The notes beneath the pieces are model-generated. The model did not search any database, was not told the origin of the DNA, and saw only the letters and a list, made by a program, of their open reading frames with translations. This document shows positions 43,848 through 53,278 of a stretch of DNA of 64,000 bases, one piece after another. Positions within the stretch are counted from its first letter, which is position 1; the number at the start of each line of letters is the position of its first letter. This stretch comes from Microbulbifer flavimaris (GTDB lineage Bacteria > Pseudomonadota > Gammaproteobacteria > Pseudomonadales > Cellvibrionaceae): NCBI RefSeq assembly GCF_001641755.2, contig NZ_LRFG02000002.1, positions 186,001 through 250,000 of the forward strand, read 5' to 3'. The position numbers and the translations under genes are program-made.

Positions 43848-43981
43848 GGAAAGCTCCTGTCACTCGAATATGCCTTGCATTATGCAGGATGCAGATCGGG
43901 GATTGCAGGATCAGTGGGTTGCGTGAGCAACGGCAGGGGAGATTGGGGAGAGATTGGGGAGAGTTTGGAGAGTAATCTGCG

Positions 43982-44014
43982 GAAAAATACTGGAGCGGCG
44001 GGCGCCGCTCCAGT
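43982..44014 (-). terminator. Rho-independent terminator of fabV
   Basis: On the minus strand a 12-bp stem ACTGGAGCGGCG / CGCCGCTCCAGT (arms at 44003-44014 and 43989-44000) is followed by ATTTTTCC. It begins ten bases after the fabV stop. Confidence 0.85.
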
Positions 44015-44023
44015 GATCGACAG

Positions 44024-45202
44024 TTATTCGAAGTCTGCCTTTACCACGGGGCTTGTGTCCGCCTCGTAGTCGATACCATCAACGCCGAAACCGAACAGCT
44101 TCAGGAAGTCGGCCTGGTAACCCTTGTAATCGGTCAGTTCGAACAGGTTTTCCTCGGTGACTTCCGGCCACAGCTTTTCAATCTTGGCCTGGGTCTCGGG
44201 ACGCAGTTCCTTGTCGTCCACCCGATAGCGGTTGTCGTTGTCCAGGCGCGGGCTGTCGGTATACAGGCCTTCCGTGTACAGGCGGTAGAGCTGCTCGATA
44301 CAGCCCTCATGGGTACCCTCTTCTTTCATCACCTTGTAAACAAGAGAGATGTACAGGGGCATCACCGGAATGGCGGAACTGGACTGGGTGACCAGTGCCT
44401 TCAGTACGGCGACGTGCGCGTCCGCCTTGCCGCTTGCGGTAATTTCCTTGGCCGCGCGGTCCAGGTCCTCTTTTGCCTTGCCGATGGTGGCGTGGCCGTA
44501 GATAGGCCAGGTCAGCTGCTCACCGATATAGGTGTAGGCCACAGTCTTGCAGTCATCGGTGAGCACGCCGGCTTCGCCGAGCGCATCCAGCCACAGCTCC
44601 CAGTCCTCGCCGCCCATTACCTTCACGGTGGCCGCGATCTCTTCCTCGTTGGCGGGCTCGAGGGTGATGTCAGAGATTTCCAGCTTGTCGGTATTGAGGT
44701 TGCGGGCAGTGTAGGACTTGCCGATCGGCTTCAGCACGGAGGAGTGCAGCTCGCCGGTTTTTGGGTCCTTGCGACGCGGGGAAGCGAGGCTGTAGACAAC
44801 CAGATCCACCTTGCCCATGTCCTGCTTGATCATTTCGATGGCCTGGGCCTTCACCTCATCGGAGAAAGCATCGCCATTGATGCTCTTGGCATACAGCCCG
44901 GCCTTGTGCGCCTCCTCTTCGAACGCTGCGGCATTGTAATAACCTGCAGAGGCAGTGCGCTTTTCCGTGGGCGGCTTTTCAAAAAACACCCCCAGGGTGT
45001 TGGCGCCACTGCCAAAGGCGGCGGCGATGCGGGAAGCCAGGCCGTAGCCAGTGGAAGCACCCACCACCAACACGTTTTTGGGGCCACCCTCGATCGGCGA
45101 CTGCGCCTTGATGTAGTCGATCTGCTCACGCACGTTGGCGGCACAGCCCTGCGGGTGGGCATTGGTACAGATAAAGCCTCGCACTTTTGGCTGAATAATC
45201 AT
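44024..45202 (-). CDS. fabV: Enoyl-ACP reductase FabV
   Basis: A 392-residue NADH-dependent enoyl-acyl carrier protein reductase that catalyses the last step of each fatty acid elongation round. It begins [20 protein letters not shown] and has the nucleotide-binding [19 protein letters not shown] near residue 47. The FabV-type catalytic Tyr-X8-Lys lies in the segment [19 protein letters not shown] followed by KAK. Length fits the family (about 400 residues, longer than FabI). FabV enzymes are typically much less sensitive to triclosan than FabI. GGGAGAG lies upstream of the ATG and a good terminator lies downstream. Confidence 0.96.
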   Translation of the reverse strand: MIIQPKVRGFICTNAHPQGCAANVREQIDYIKAQSPIEGGPKNVLVVGASTGYGLASRIAAAFGSGANTLGVFFEKPPTEKRTASAGYYNAAAFEEEAHKAGLYAKSINGDAFSDEVKAQAIEMIKQDMGKVDLVVYSLASPRRKDPKTGELHSSVLKPIGKSYTARNLNTDKLEISDITLEPANEEEIAATVKVMGGEDWELWLDALGEAGVLTDDCKTVAYTYIGEQLTWPIYGHATIGKAKEDLDRAAKEITASGKADAHVAVLKALVTQSSSAIPVMPLYISLVYKVMKEEGTHEGCIEQLYRLYTEGLYTDSPRLDNDNRYRVDDKELRPETQAKIEKLWPEVTEENLFELTDYKGYQADFLKLFGFGVDGIDYEADTSPVVKADFE

Positions 45203-45669
45203 GCCGAATTCTCTCCCTTCGTCGTTGGGGATACTGGGCAGCGCGCAAGCCAGGGCTCACGCGCACACCGCGATTGTTCGGGGCCGCGACCCGACCACCT
45301 GCGTGGTCGGCCGGTCACAGCAGGGTGCCCATTCTACGGGGGATTACCGGTCAGTCCAGAGGCATAGGTGACCCGGGCAAATCTGCCTGTCCAGAATATC
45401 CGGGGCCTCGGCCAAAGCGGCCAAGGAGGTTGGCAGACAGGTGCCCCGACGCAGGGCGCGGGGCCCGGTGCTGGTGCGAAAGCCAGCCGCGACCGGGAAG
45501 CCACTGCCGCGCAGCGCCCGATACGCGGTCGACCGGCAGCTGGCACGGATAGTGCAACTCCCTGAGTGAGTGAAATCAACGCCGGTGCCTTGTGGCACAG
45601 GCCCGGGCCGCGACGGATAGCGGCCCCTTTCACTCCCCACTCATTTACGCAAGAGGCAGAGAGGTACCC
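45203..45669. other. G/C-rich intergenic region with many short inverted repeats, no gene assigned
   Basis: About 470 bp between the divergent fabV and thioesterase genes. Short complementary segments (CTGCCTGTC / GACAGG, GGCC-AAAGC-GGCC, and CGCGG/CCGCG blocks) suggest folding of the 45360-45560 part, but I could not build one convincing structure. Open frames here in several phases show no family sequence. GAGAGG at 45659-45664 is the thioesterase ribosome site. Confidence 0.35.
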
Positions 45670-46089
45670 ATGAAATACTATTCACGTCATTTCGTAAAAC
45701 CCGCGGACCTGAATCCGGCTCAGCGGCTGTTCGGGGGTCAACTGCTGGCCTGGATCGACGAGGAGGCAGCCATTTTTGCCGGCTGCCAGATGGGTACCCC
45801 AATGGTCGTTACCAAGTTGATGTCGGAAATCGACTTCGTTAGCTCCGCCTTCTGCGGCGACGTTGTGGAATTTGGCTTCGAGGTAGTCGATATCGGCCGC
45901 ACATCCCTCACCATTCACTGTGAGGTCCGCAACAAGCAGACCCGCGAGCGGATTTTGCAGGTGGAGCGCATTGTCTTTGTAGCCCTGGATCTCGAGGGTC
46001 GGCCAACGCCGCACAAAAAAGCGGGCATGACGCTGGACCAGGCTCGGGAGGCTACAGTCGCGGACCGCGAACAGCGGCTGGCTGGCTGA
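45670..46089 (+). CDS. Acyl-CoA thioesterase, hotdog fold (YciA-like)
   Basis: A 139-residue hotdog-fold thioesterase. The segment PADLNPAQRLFGGQLLAWIDEEAAIFAG holds the catalytic Asp/Glu region on the long helix, and VTKLMSEIDFVSSAFCGDVVEF and TSLTIHCEVRNK follow as the family beta-strands. It hydrolyses acyl-CoA to free acid and CoA in the cytoplasm. GAGAGG lies six bases before the ATG at 45670; the longer frame from 45592 is not family-like. It converges on and overlaps the 3' end of the desaturase gene by 38 bp. Confidence 0.9.
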   Translation: MKYYSRHFVKPADLNPAQRLFGGQLLAWIDEEAAIFAGCQMGTPMVVTKLMSEIDFVSSAFCGDVVEFGFEVVDIGRTSLTIHCEVRNKQTRERILQVERIVFVALDLEGRPTPHKKAGMTLDQAREATVADREQRLAG

Positions 46090-46822
46090 ACTCACCGGAC
46101 TCTGACGAGGCGGAAGTAACGTTCGGCGCCCGGTAAAGGGTGCCGAACAGCCAGTCCCCTAGTGGATAGGTGATATTGAAGTTGTATTTGCCCATCAGCC
46201 TCGGATTGTGATGCGCGGTGTGCAAGCGGCGCAAACGCGACATGCCGGGCAGGCGCCCGATGATGGAGTTCTCCCGGGTGTGGTACGCATAGTGCAGCAG
46301 CTCGTAATTGAGAAAATAACCAAACACCGTCGCCCCGTAGAGCCAGCCCACATTACTGCCCAGCAGCCAGGCAATCAGCAGCCCTGTCGGCAGAACGGTC
46401 ACCAGAAGAAAGAAGATCACCAGCACAGGCGGGAACAGGACCGCGTGGAAGTCCCGGCTGCCCTCAAATGCCATGGCATCGTGACGAAAAAAACGGTGAT
46501 GGCGCAGAGTGTGGCGTTGGTACACGCCGGATAAAAGGCGGCGACGCCAGCCGCGGGGAGCCCGATGCATGGGGCCACGATGCCCCCAATACTCCATCAG
46601 GTTGATATAGATAAATGCCAGCGGCACCGTCAGCCACTGATACCAGGCAGGGTTGCTCAGCTGGAGCAGGCAAAAGGTGATCAGTACCAGGCTGACTGTA
46701 ACGGTAAAAGCCAGATGCAGCCAACCGCTGTAACGGGGACCGATGTAGTGCTGGCGATAGCGCCGGCGGAATGCGCCCGGCGCCGGGGTTTCTTTTGGAG
46801 TACTGGGACCAGTCTGCGTCAT
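46052..46822 (-). CDS. Sterol desaturase / fatty acid hydroxylase family membrane protein
   Basis: A 256-residue diiron membrane enzyme. Four histidine clusters are present in the proper order: EYWGHRGPMH, HTLRHHRFFRH, HYAYH and HTAHHN. Hydrophobic helices lie between them (LAFTVTVSLVLITFCLLQL, VLVIFFLLVTVLPTGLLIAWLLG). Members hydroxylate or desaturate lipids or carotenoids; the substrate here is unknown. Its 3' end overlaps the convergent thioesterase gene by 38 bp. Confidence 0.9.
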   Translation of the reverse strand: MTQTGPSTPKETPAPGAFRRRYRQHYIGPRYSGWLHLAFTVTVSLVLITFCLLQLSNPAWYQWLTVPLAFIYINLMEYWGHRGPMHRAPRGWRRRLLSGVYQRHTLRHHRFFRHDAMAFEGSRDFHAVLFPPVLVIFFLLVTVLPTGLLIAWLLGSNVGWLYGATVFGYFLNYELLHYAYHTRENSIIGRLPGMSRLRRLHTAHHNPRLMGKYNFNITYPLGDWLFGTLYRAPNVTSASSESGEFSQPAAVRGPRL

Positions 46823-46870
46823 GATTGCCTCGAGCGAGTGTTCCGAGGCAGCCTCCGCCGACGCAGTGCG

Positions 46871-47767
46871 TCAGCGCAACAGCAACAAAGGCTGCGAGGT
46901 TTTCAATAACATCTTTGCGGTAATACTGCCCATGAGCAGGTCCCGCAGCCGATTGTGACTGAAGGCACCCATTACGGTGAGGTCGATGGCATGCTCGCGC
47001 TGGTAATCGATAAGCGCCTCCACGGTCTTGCCGGAGAGGCGGTTGGCGGTCACGCTCAGACCCGCAGTTTCCAACGTTGCACTTGCCTCGGCCAGCAGTG
47101 TTTCCGCCTTCTCGGCATCACCCACGAACACCAGGTGACAGCTGACATCGCGAAACGCCGGGCTGTCCGCCACCATACGCAGCGCCTTGCGCGCGGCCTC
47201 ACTGCCATCGTAGGCCAGCATCATCCGCTCCGGGCGAGCGAACTCCTGATTGACCACCAGAATCGGCTTGTGCAGCGAGCGCACCACGGTTTCCAGCTGC
47301 GAGCCCAGTCCCTGCTGGTCCTCGCCGTGCTCCTCGCCGCGAATACCCAGCACCAGGACCCGAATACGATCCTCCAGCTCAACCAGGGACTCCGGCAGAC
47401 TGTCGTGACGCTGACAGGTCTCAACCTGCTCGATGCCCGCTTGAACCACCCGTTCACGAGCCGCCTGCAGCATCAGTTTGCCCTGCTGCACCAGCAGCTG
47501 AGAACGCTGCTGCTCGAGGGCCGTTAGTTCCTCCAGCAACTCCTCCTGGCTGCCAAAGCCGATACTGCCGCTCAGGTCCGCCACCGCGGGCACATTGCTG
47601 CGCTCGATATTGTGCAGCAGCTTCAGCGGCGCACCGGTGCGCCCGGCAATCCAGGCCGCATAATCACACACGGCACCGGTAAAACGGGAGCCGTCGACAC
47701 AGGTCAGCACGACTGGCTCGCCACCGTTCACAGTGAAAGCCTTATTGTTATTGTCCTTGTCGCTCAT
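46871..47767 (-). CDS. Tandem universal stress protein
   Basis: A 298-residue protein with two UspA domains. The first (about 18-150: VVLTCVDGSRFTGAVCDYAAW) lacks a clear ATP-binding signature. The second (about 175-298: MLAYDGSEAARKAL ... VMGAFSHNRLRDLLMGSITAKMLLKTSQPLLLL) has the G-(2x)-(9x)-GS type loop. It starts at ATG 47767, overlapping the SulP stop codon in TGATG, so it is translationally coupled to the transporter. SulP-USP pairs are common and suggest that the Usp protein regulates or senses transport. Confidence 0.93.
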   Translation of the reverse strand: MSDKDNNNKAFTVNGGEPVVLTCVDGSRFTGAVCDYAAWIAGRTGAPLKLLHNIERSNVPAVADLSGSIGFGSQEELLEELTALEQQRSQLLVQQGKLMLQAARERVVQAGIEQVETCQRHDSLPESLVELEDRIRVLVLGIRGEEHGEDQQGLGSQLETVVRSLHKPILVVNQEFARPERMMLAYDGSEAARKALRMVADSPAFRDVSCHLVFVGDAEKAETLLAEASATLETAGLSVTANRLSGKTVEALIDYQREHAIDLTVMGAFSHNRLRDLLMGSITAKMLLKTSQPLLLLR

Positions 47768-49260
47768 CAATGTCCTCCGAGGACTCTCTCAATCTCTTCC
47801 GGCTTGTCGTGTACACCAAAACGGTCGACGATGGTCTCACTGGCCTCATTAAGGCCCACCAGCTCCACCTCGGCGCCCTCGCGGCGAAATTTCACCACCG
47901 ACTTGTCCAGGGCATACACCGCAGACACATCCCAGAAGTGGGCGCGGCTGAGGTCGATGACCACCTTATCCACCACTTCCTTGAAATCAAATGCATCAAC
48001 GAACTTGTCGGCGGAGTTGAAAAACACCTGCCCTACAACACGGTAAGTGCGGCAGCTGTTCTCTTCATCCAGTTCCGACGCCACATACATAAAGTGGCCG
48101 ACCTTGTTGGCGAAGAACAGGGACGCCAGCAGGACGCCGACCAATACACCATAGGCCAGGTTGTGTGTCCACACTACCACAACCACTGTGGCCAGCATGA
48201 CGATGTTGGTGGAGAGCGGGTGGTGCTTCAGGTTGCGCACGGAATCCCAGTTAAAGGTACCGATGGAAACCATGATCATCACCGCCACCAGTGCGGCCAT
48301 GGGAATTACTGCCACCCAGTCGCTGAGGAACACCACCAGTGTGAGCAGGCCCACACCGGCCACCAGCGTGGACAAACGACCCCGGCCACCGGATTTCACA
48401 TTGATCACCGACTGGCCGATCATCGCACAGCCCGCCATGCCGCCCATGCTGCCGGCGGCGAGGTTGGCGATGCCCTGGCCCTTGCACTCGCGGTTCTTGT
48501 CGCTGGTGGTATCGGTCAGGTCGTCGACGATAGTGGCCGTCATCAGGGATTCCAGCAGGCCCACCACTGCCAGTGCGGCGGAGTAGGGGAAGATAATCTG
48601 CAGGGTCTCGAAATTCAGCGGCACATCGGGCCACAGGAAAATCGGCAGCGTATCCGGCAGGTCACCCATGTCACCCACGGTGCGGATATCAATGCCCATG
48701 GTCACCGCCACCGCGGTCAACGCCAGAATACAGACCAGCGGCGAGGGAATGATCTTGCCCACCACCGGGATGTAAGGGAACAGGTAGATAATACCCAGAC
48801 CCGCCGCCGTCATGGCGTAGACCTGCCAACCGGCGCCGATCAGTTCCGGCATCTGCGCCATAAAGATCAGGATCGCCAGCGCATTCACAAATCCCGTCAC
48901 CACTGCCCGGGAGACAAAACTCATCAGACTGCCGAGCTTCAGGTAACCGGCGATGATCTGCAGCACCCCGGTCAGCAGCGTCGCCGCCAACAGGTACTCC
49001 AGGCCGTGTTCCTTCACCAGCGTCACCATCAGCAGCGCCATGGCCCCCGTGGCCGCGGAAATCATACCGGGGCGGCCGCCCACAAAGGCAATCACCACCG
49101 CAATACAGAAAGAGGCGTAGAGGCCGACGCGGGGGTCGACACCGGCAATGATGGAGAAGGCAATGGCCTCGGGGATCAGCGCCAGGGCGACCACCAGGCC
49201 CGCCAGCACATCGCGGCGGATATTGCCGAACCAGTCGGCTTTCGTCGAAGACAGCAGCAT
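47767..49260 (-). CDS. SulP family inorganic anion transporter with STAS domain
   Basis: A 497-residue inner-membrane transporter with about 10-12 helices ([37 protein letters not shown] is the family start) and a C-terminal STAS domain (about 395-490: [27 protein letters not shown]). SulP proteins carry sulfate, bicarbonate or other anions; sequence alone does not decide. It is coupled to the universal stress protein gene. It diverges from the HlyD gene; the 356-bp intergenic region holds the sigma-54 promoter and repeats described separately. Confidence 0.93.
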   Translation of the reverse strand: MLLSSTKADWFGNIRRDVLAGLVVALALIPEAIAFSIIAGVDPRVGLYASFCIAVVIAFVGGRPGMISAATGAMALLMVTLVKEHGLEYLLAATLLTGVLQIIAGYLKLGSLMSFVSRAVVTGFVNALAILIFMAQMPELIGAGWQVYAMTAAGLGIIYLFPYIPVVGKIIPSPLVCILALTAVAVTMGIDIRTVGDMGDLPDTLPIFLWPDVPLNFETLQIIFPYSAALAVVGLLESLMTATIVDDLTDTTSDKNRECKGQGIANLAAGSMGGMAGCAMIGQSVINVKSGGRGRLSTLVAGVGLLTLVVFLSDWVAVIPMAALVAVMIMVSIGTFNWDSVRNLKHHPLSTNIVMLATVVVVVWTHNLAYGVLVGVLLASLFFANKVGHFMYVASELDEENSCRTYRVVGQVFFNSADKFVDAFDFKEVVDKVVIDLSRAHFWDVSAVYALDKSVVKFRREGAEVELVGLNEASETIVDRFGVHDKPEEIERVLGGH

Positions 49261-49354
49261 ATCGAAGGGAGTCCCGTGCGGGTGAACAACAATTGATCAA
49301 AAAAAGGGCGCGCACTCTAACACGAGGCCCGATCTCCATAAAGAGACAAGCCCC

Positions 49355-49399
49355 TGTCCGCACCGCGGACAACCGGACAGCGGACACTGACAGCGGACA
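49355..49399. promoter_or_regulatory. Operator-like cluster of GCGGACA repeats (candidate enhancer site for the NtrC-type regulator)
   Basis: A perfect palindrome TGTCCGC-ACC-GCGGACA (49355-49371) is followed by direct copies of the half site: CCGGACA (49373-49379), GCGGACA (49380-49386) and GCGGACA (49393-49399). The cluster lies about 75-135 bases upstream of the sigma-54 promoter at 49475-49490, the usual distance for an enhancer-binding protein. The regulator encoded at 54564 is the natural candidate. Confidence 0.65.
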
Positions 49400-49474
49400 C
49401 CCCGCCCCGGACGGCAACTGTCAAAATTCTAAAAAAATCATTCAAATTCAGGCAGTTACTGCATAAAGCAAAGC

Positions 49475-49490
49475 TGGCACAGCCCTTGCT
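49475..49490 (+). promoter_or_regulatory. Sigma-54 (RpoN) promoter of the HlyD/ABC operon
   Basis: TGGCACAGCCCTTGCT matches the -24/-12 consensus TGGCACG-N4-TTGCW in all but one position, with the correct 12-base distance between the GG and GC elements. Transcription would start about 49502, some 115 bases before the adaptor ATG. Confidence 0.8.
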
Positions 49491-49616
49491 AAACCCTCTT
49501 TCAGAGCAGCCCGTCGCACAGTCTGACAGGGCCTGCATCCGAACCGGGTGGCTGCCGCGTCACACAAGAGCGGGTTACCCGGATGGGTCGAGTTCAATGA
49601 TGGAACGGAAACAAGA

Positions 49617-50897
49617 ATGATCAGAGATACCTCCGGGCAGGATGTCGTCTTGAAATCAACTCCGGCGTGGAAGAGACCACGCAACCTCCAGCTGGGCGCC
49701 GCGGCCATCGCCGTTGCGACCTTCCTCGCCTGGGGCGCCAGCAGCTGGTGGCGTACCAGCAGCGTTGACGGGACCGTGTCACTGTCACAGGTCAACATCG
49801 CCCAGGTAGAGCGTGGAGACCTGATCCGGGACCTGGTGGTGCAGGGCCGCGTAGTCGCCGCCAACAGCCCCACCCTTTTCAGCCCGGCCCAGGGCATCGT
49901 CAAGTTTGCCGTTAAAGCCGGGGATACCGTGCAGGCGGGACAGCTACTGGCGGAAGTGGACAGCCCGGAGCTGGACAGCGAACTCGCCCAACAGCGGGCA
50001 TTGCTCACCAAGCTGGATGTGGAACTGCAGCGGCAGAAAATCCAGGCCAAGCGCCAGCAGCTGGAAAACCGCCAGCGGGCGGACCTGGCCAAGGTCACCC
50101 TGATCGCGGCCCAGCGGGAACGCAAGCGCGCCGAGCTGTCCATGGAAAAGCAGATCATCTCCCAACTCGACTTTGAGAAGGCTTCCGATGACCTGGCCCG
50201 CGCCCAGCTCGAATACGACCAGGCCGAGCAGAACGCCGCGCTGGAACAGGAGGCCCTGGCCTTTGAGACCCAGACCCTGGAACTGCAGCTCTCCCAACAG
50301 AAACTTCAGGTGGAAGAGCTTGAACGCAAGGTCAAGGAGCTCCGCATCACCTCTCCGGTAGACGGCACTGTTGGCAGCCTCGCGGTAACACAGCGCAGCG
50401 CCGTGGCCCGCAATGCACCGCTGATCACTGTCGTCGACCTCTCCAGCTTTGAGCTCGAAGCCGCCGTGCCGGAAAACTACGCCGACGACCTGGGGCTCGC
50501 CATGGCGGTTGAAATCAACCTGGGCGGGCGCAAGCTGCCCGGCGAAATCACCGCCATCTCCCCCGAGGTGATCGACAACCAGGTACAGGCGCGGGTGCGC
50601 TTTACCGATCAGCAACCAGAAAACCTGCGCCAGAACCTGCGCCTGACCGCCCGCATCCTGCTGGAAAACCGAAGCGACGTAATCCTGGTCCGCCGCGGCG
50701 GATTCCTGGACCAGAGCGGCGGACGCTACGCCTGGAAACTCAACGGCGAAGGCGAGGCCGTGCGGGTGCCAATCCAGATCGGCGCCCTGGGTCTGAACCA
50801 GGTAGAGATCGTCTCCGGCCTGCAGGAAGGCGACCAGATCATTATCTCCGCCGACGAGGTACTGGAGCGGGCGCAACTGGTTGCGTTGAAAGACTGA
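49617..50897 (+). CDS. HlyD/MFP-family periplasmic adaptor of an ABC efflux system
   Basis: A 426-residue membrane-fusion protein. One N-terminal transmembrane helix (LQLGAAAIAVATFLAWGAS, about 25-43) precedes a biotinyl-lipoyl-like half motif (IVKFAVKAGDTVQAGQLLAEVDSPELDSEL). Then come a long coiled coil (about 120-245, Gln/Glu/Leu-rich), the second half motif (ITSPVDGTVGSL) and beta-barrel and membrane-proximal domains ending QIIISADEVLERAQL. It links the inner-membrane ABC pump encoded downstream to an outer-membrane channel, which is not encoded here. I used the ATG at 49617 (MIRDTSGQDVVL); the frame opens at 49548. A sigma-54 promoter lies upstream. Confidence 0.92.
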   Translation: MIRDTSGQDVVLKSTPAWKRPRNLQLGAAAIAVATFLAWGASSWWRTSSVDGTVSLSQVNIAQVERGDLIRDLVVQGRVVAANSPTLFSPAQGIVKFAVKAGDTVQAGQLLAEVDSPELDSELAQQRALLTKLDVELQRQKIQAKRQQLENRQRADLAKVTLIAAQRERKRAELSMEKQIISQLDFEKASDDLARAQLEYDQAEQNAALEQEALAFETQTLELQLSQQKLQVEELERKVKELRITSPVDGTVGSLAVTQRSAVARNAPLITVVDLSSFELEAAVPENYADDLGLAMAVEINLGGRKLPGEITAISPEVIDNQVQARVRFTDQQPENLRQNLRLTARILLENRSDVILVRRGGFLDQSGGRYAWKLNGEGEAVRVPIQIGALGLNQVEIVSGLQEGDQIIISADEVLERAQLVALKD

Positions 50898-51222
50898 TTC
50901 GCAAAACAGGGCCAGCCAGGTGCGAGCAAACCCTCCCCGTCTGAAGCCCTTCAAGAAACACAATCGACGTTGACCGGAAAGCTGCATCAGCGGGGCCTGC
51001 TTGCGGGACCTTCTGCGGCCAGGGACGGCCGCAGAGAGCGTACAGGGAGGTATCCACAGCGTGTCCCGCAAGCAGGCCCCGCTGGTGCAGCTGCCAAGAC
51101 AGTTGAAGCAGAAACAGACATTACAGGCATCCCGCGCGCTCAATGAGACGCTGGGGCAGCATCAAATTATTGAATTACTGACACAAAATTCGGAACCAAC
51201 TTGAGAGAAAAGGGAAACCACC
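50898..51222. other. Spacer between adaptor and ATPase genes holding repeat copy B
   Basis: A 325-bp gap within an otherwise compact operon. Most of it is explained by the palindromic element at 50981-51091; no additional gene is seen. Confidence 0.6.
50981..51091. repeat. Dispersed two-stem palindromic element, copy B
   Basis: The outer arms 50981-51009 and 51063-51091 pair over 29 bases with a single G-T wobble. The inner hairpin TCTGCGGCC (51012-51020) / GGCCGCAGA (51027-51035) closes on AGGGAC, the same loop as copy A (815-912). The unpaired core (51036-51060) contains TACAGGGAGGTATCCAC, differing from copy A at only two positions, while both stems have unrelated sequences. It sits between the adaptor and ATPase genes and could affect mRNA processing or stability. 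Confidence 0.82.
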
Positions 51223-51924
51223 ATGCTGAAAATGCACAACATTCGTAAGAGTTATCGCACCGATACCATCGAAACCCACGCGCTGCGCGATTTCAGCCTG
51301 GAGGTGGACGAAGGCGAGTTTGTTTCCGTCACCGGCCCCAGCGGCTCCGGCAAGACCACCTTCCTCAATATCGCCGGCCTGCTGGAAACCCCGACAGGGG
51401 GCGAATACCGGCTGGATGGTGAGGACGTGAGCAATCTCAACGACCGCCAGCGCTCGCGCCTGCGCAATGAAAAGATCGGCTTTATTTTCCAGGGCTTCAA
51501 CCTGATCCCTGACCTGAACCTGTTCGACAACATCGACGTACCGCTGCGCTATCGCGGCTTCAATGCCAAAGAGCGTAAGAAACGTATCGAAAAAGTCCTC
51601 GACCAGGTGGGTCTGTCGGCCCGCGCCAAGCACCTGCCAGCACAGCTTTCCGGCGGTCAGCAACAGCGTGTCGCCATCGCCCGCGCCCTGGCTGGCGAGC
51701 CCCGTTTCCTGCTCGCGGATGAGCCCACCGGTAACCTGGACTCCCTGATGGCCCGCCAGGTCATGGAGTTGCTGGAATTCATCAATGAATGGGGCACCAC
51801 CATCGTCATGGTCACCCACGACCCGGACCTGGCCCGCCGCGCGCATCGCAATATCCAGATTGTCGATGGCCAGGTCTCCGACCTGCACCGGGCCACGGCA
51901 CCTGCCACAGCGGAAATTGCTTAA
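51223..51924 (+). CDS. ABC transporter ATP-binding protein (MacB/LolD-like)
   Basis: A 233-residue ATPase. Walker A is GPSGSGKTT (about 39-47), the Q-loop is [12 protein letters not shown], the signature is [15 protein letters not shown] (about 143), Walker B is [13 protein letters not shown], and the H-loop is MVTHDPDLA. The GNLDS context and length mark the MacB/LolD-type mechanotransmission group that works with FtsX-like permeases. It energises the two permeases that follow. The stop at 51924 is 12 bases before the first permease ATG. Confidence 0.96.
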   Translation: MLKMHNIRKSYRTDTIETHALRDFSLEVDEGEFVSVTGPSGSGKTTFLNIAGLLETPTGGEYRLDGEDVSNLNDRQRSRLRNEKIGFIFQGFNLIPDLNLFDNIDVPLRYRGFNAKERKKRIEKVLDQVGLSARAKHLPAQLSGGQQQRVAIARALAGEPRFLLADEPTGNLDSLMARQVMELLEFINEWGTTIVMVTHDPDLARRAHRNIQIVDGQVSDLHRATAPATAEIA

Positions 51925-51936
51925 GGGAGTCAACCC

Positions 51937-53250
51937 ATGATCGGATACTACATCTCCCTGGCGCTCCGCAGCCTGCGCAGTACGCCCATCTTGAGTGCTC
52001 TGATGGTGGCCGCCATCGCCGTGGGCGTCGGCGCAGCTATGACGACATTGACCCTCAACTACATGATGTCCCGCAATGCACTGGCTGAAAAAAACGAAGT
52101 GCTATATGCCGTGCAGCTTGACAGCTGGTCTGCCACGAACGGCGTGGACAACTCCAGCGAAATGCCCTGGCAGGTGACCTACCAGGATGCCGTCCGCCTG
52201 CTGCGTTCGGATATTCCCTCGAACCAGGTAGCCATGCATCGCTGGGGCGGGCCTATCACCCTGGAAAATTCAGAAATACGCCCGTTTATTGCCGACGCCC
52301 GCGTTACCAGCCGGGACTTCTTCGCCCTGTTTGATGTGCCGTTTATCTACGGCGGCACCTGGACTGCTGAGGCCGACAACAACCCGGTGCAGCAGATCGT
52401 ACTGTCGGAAAAGACCAATGACAGGCTGTTCGGGGGTGAAAACAGTGTGGGCCGCAGCGTCAACTTCAACGGCGCGGCGTTTACGGTGGTTGGTGTCACC
52501 GAGCACTGGCAGCCCAGCCCCAAGGTCCACGACCTGAACAATGGTCACTTTAATGACTCTGCCGAAATTTTCCTGCCGTTTGGACTGCATCGCCAGTTTG
52601 AGATTTATCCCTGGGGCAACACCAATGGCTGGAAATCGGAGGAAATCAACAGCTACGAGGATCGCCTCAACAGTGACATGGTGTGGCTCCAGTACTGGGT
52701 CCAGCTGGACAGTGCCGAGCAGGTGGAACGCTACGGGGATTTCCTGACGGGCTATATCCGTGAGCAGAAAGCCCAGGGCCGCTTCCCCCGACCGCTGAAG
52801 TTTGGCCTCAGCCACCCCTCCGAATGGCTGACCCTGAATGAGGTCGTGGATGGCGATGATCGTATGCTGAGCTGGCTGTCACTGGCCTTCCTGCTCGTGT
52901 GCCTGGTCAATGCCGTGGCTTTACTGTTGGCAAAGTTCCTGCGCAAGGCTCCAGAGGCAGGCGTGCGTCGGGCACTGGGCGCGAGCCGGCAATCCGTATT
53001 CAGCCAGCACCTGGTGGAGAGCGGTTGTGTGGGTCTTGCCGGTGGCCTGGTGGGTATTCTGCTGACCCTTGCCGGGCTGGGCCTGATTCGCCAGCTACAG
53101 ATGGGCTACATGGACCGTGTCGCTGCGATGGACTGGGCCATGATGCTGGCGGCCATCGGCCTTGCGGTTCTGTCCAGCCTGCTTGCCGGTCTGTACCCGG
53201 CCTGGCGAATCAGCCGTACCAACCCTTCCATCTACCTGAAGACCCAGTAA
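51937..53250 (+). CDS. FtsX-like ABC permease (MacB-type), first subunit
   Basis: A 437-residue permease with the MacB/FtsX layout: one N-terminal helix (ILSALMVAAIAVGVGAAMTTLTL), a large periplasmic domain (about 45-300) and three C-terminal helices (WLSLAFLLVCLVNAVALLLAKFL, GCVGLAGGLVGILLTLAGLGL, WAMMLAAIGLAVLSSLLAGLYPAW). ALGASRQSV marks the FtsX region. It probably forms a heterodimer with the second permease. Such systems export peptides, lipopeptides or toxic compounds by a mechanical mechanism; the substrate is unknown. Confidence 0.94.
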   Translation: MIGYYISLALRSLRSTPILSALMVAAIAVGVGAAMTTLTLNYMMSRNALAEKNEVLYAVQLDSWSATNGVDNSSEMPWQVTYQDAVRLLRSDIPSNQVAMHRWGGPITLENSEIRPFIADARVTSRDFFALFDVPFIYGGTWTAEADNNPVQQIVLSEKTNDRLFGGENSVGRSVNFNGAAFTVVGVTEHWQPSPKVHDLNNGHFNDSAEIFLPFGLHRQFEIYPWGNTNGWKSEEINSYEDRLNSDMVWLQYWVQLDSAEQVERYGDFLTGYIREQKAQGRFPRPLKFGLSHPSEWLTLNEVVDGDDRMLSWLSLAFLLVCLVNAVALLLAKFLRKAPEAGVRRALGASRQSVFSQHLVESGCVGLAGGLVGILLTLAGLGLIRQLQMGYMDRVAAMDWAMMLAAIGLAVLSSLLAGLYPAWRISRTNPSIYLKTQ

Positions 53251-53278
53251 GGCCCAAGCGGTCAGAGAGGAAAGTACC

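Noticed and set aside
47770..49296. A 508-codon plus-strand frame opposite the SulP gene
   Set aside because: Extremely His/Gln-rich translation, antisense to a certain transporter, no family features.
49944..51143. A 399-codon minus-strand frame opposite the HlyD gene and across repeat copy B
   Set aside because: Shadow of the adaptor coiled coil; it runs through the palindromic element and has no domain.
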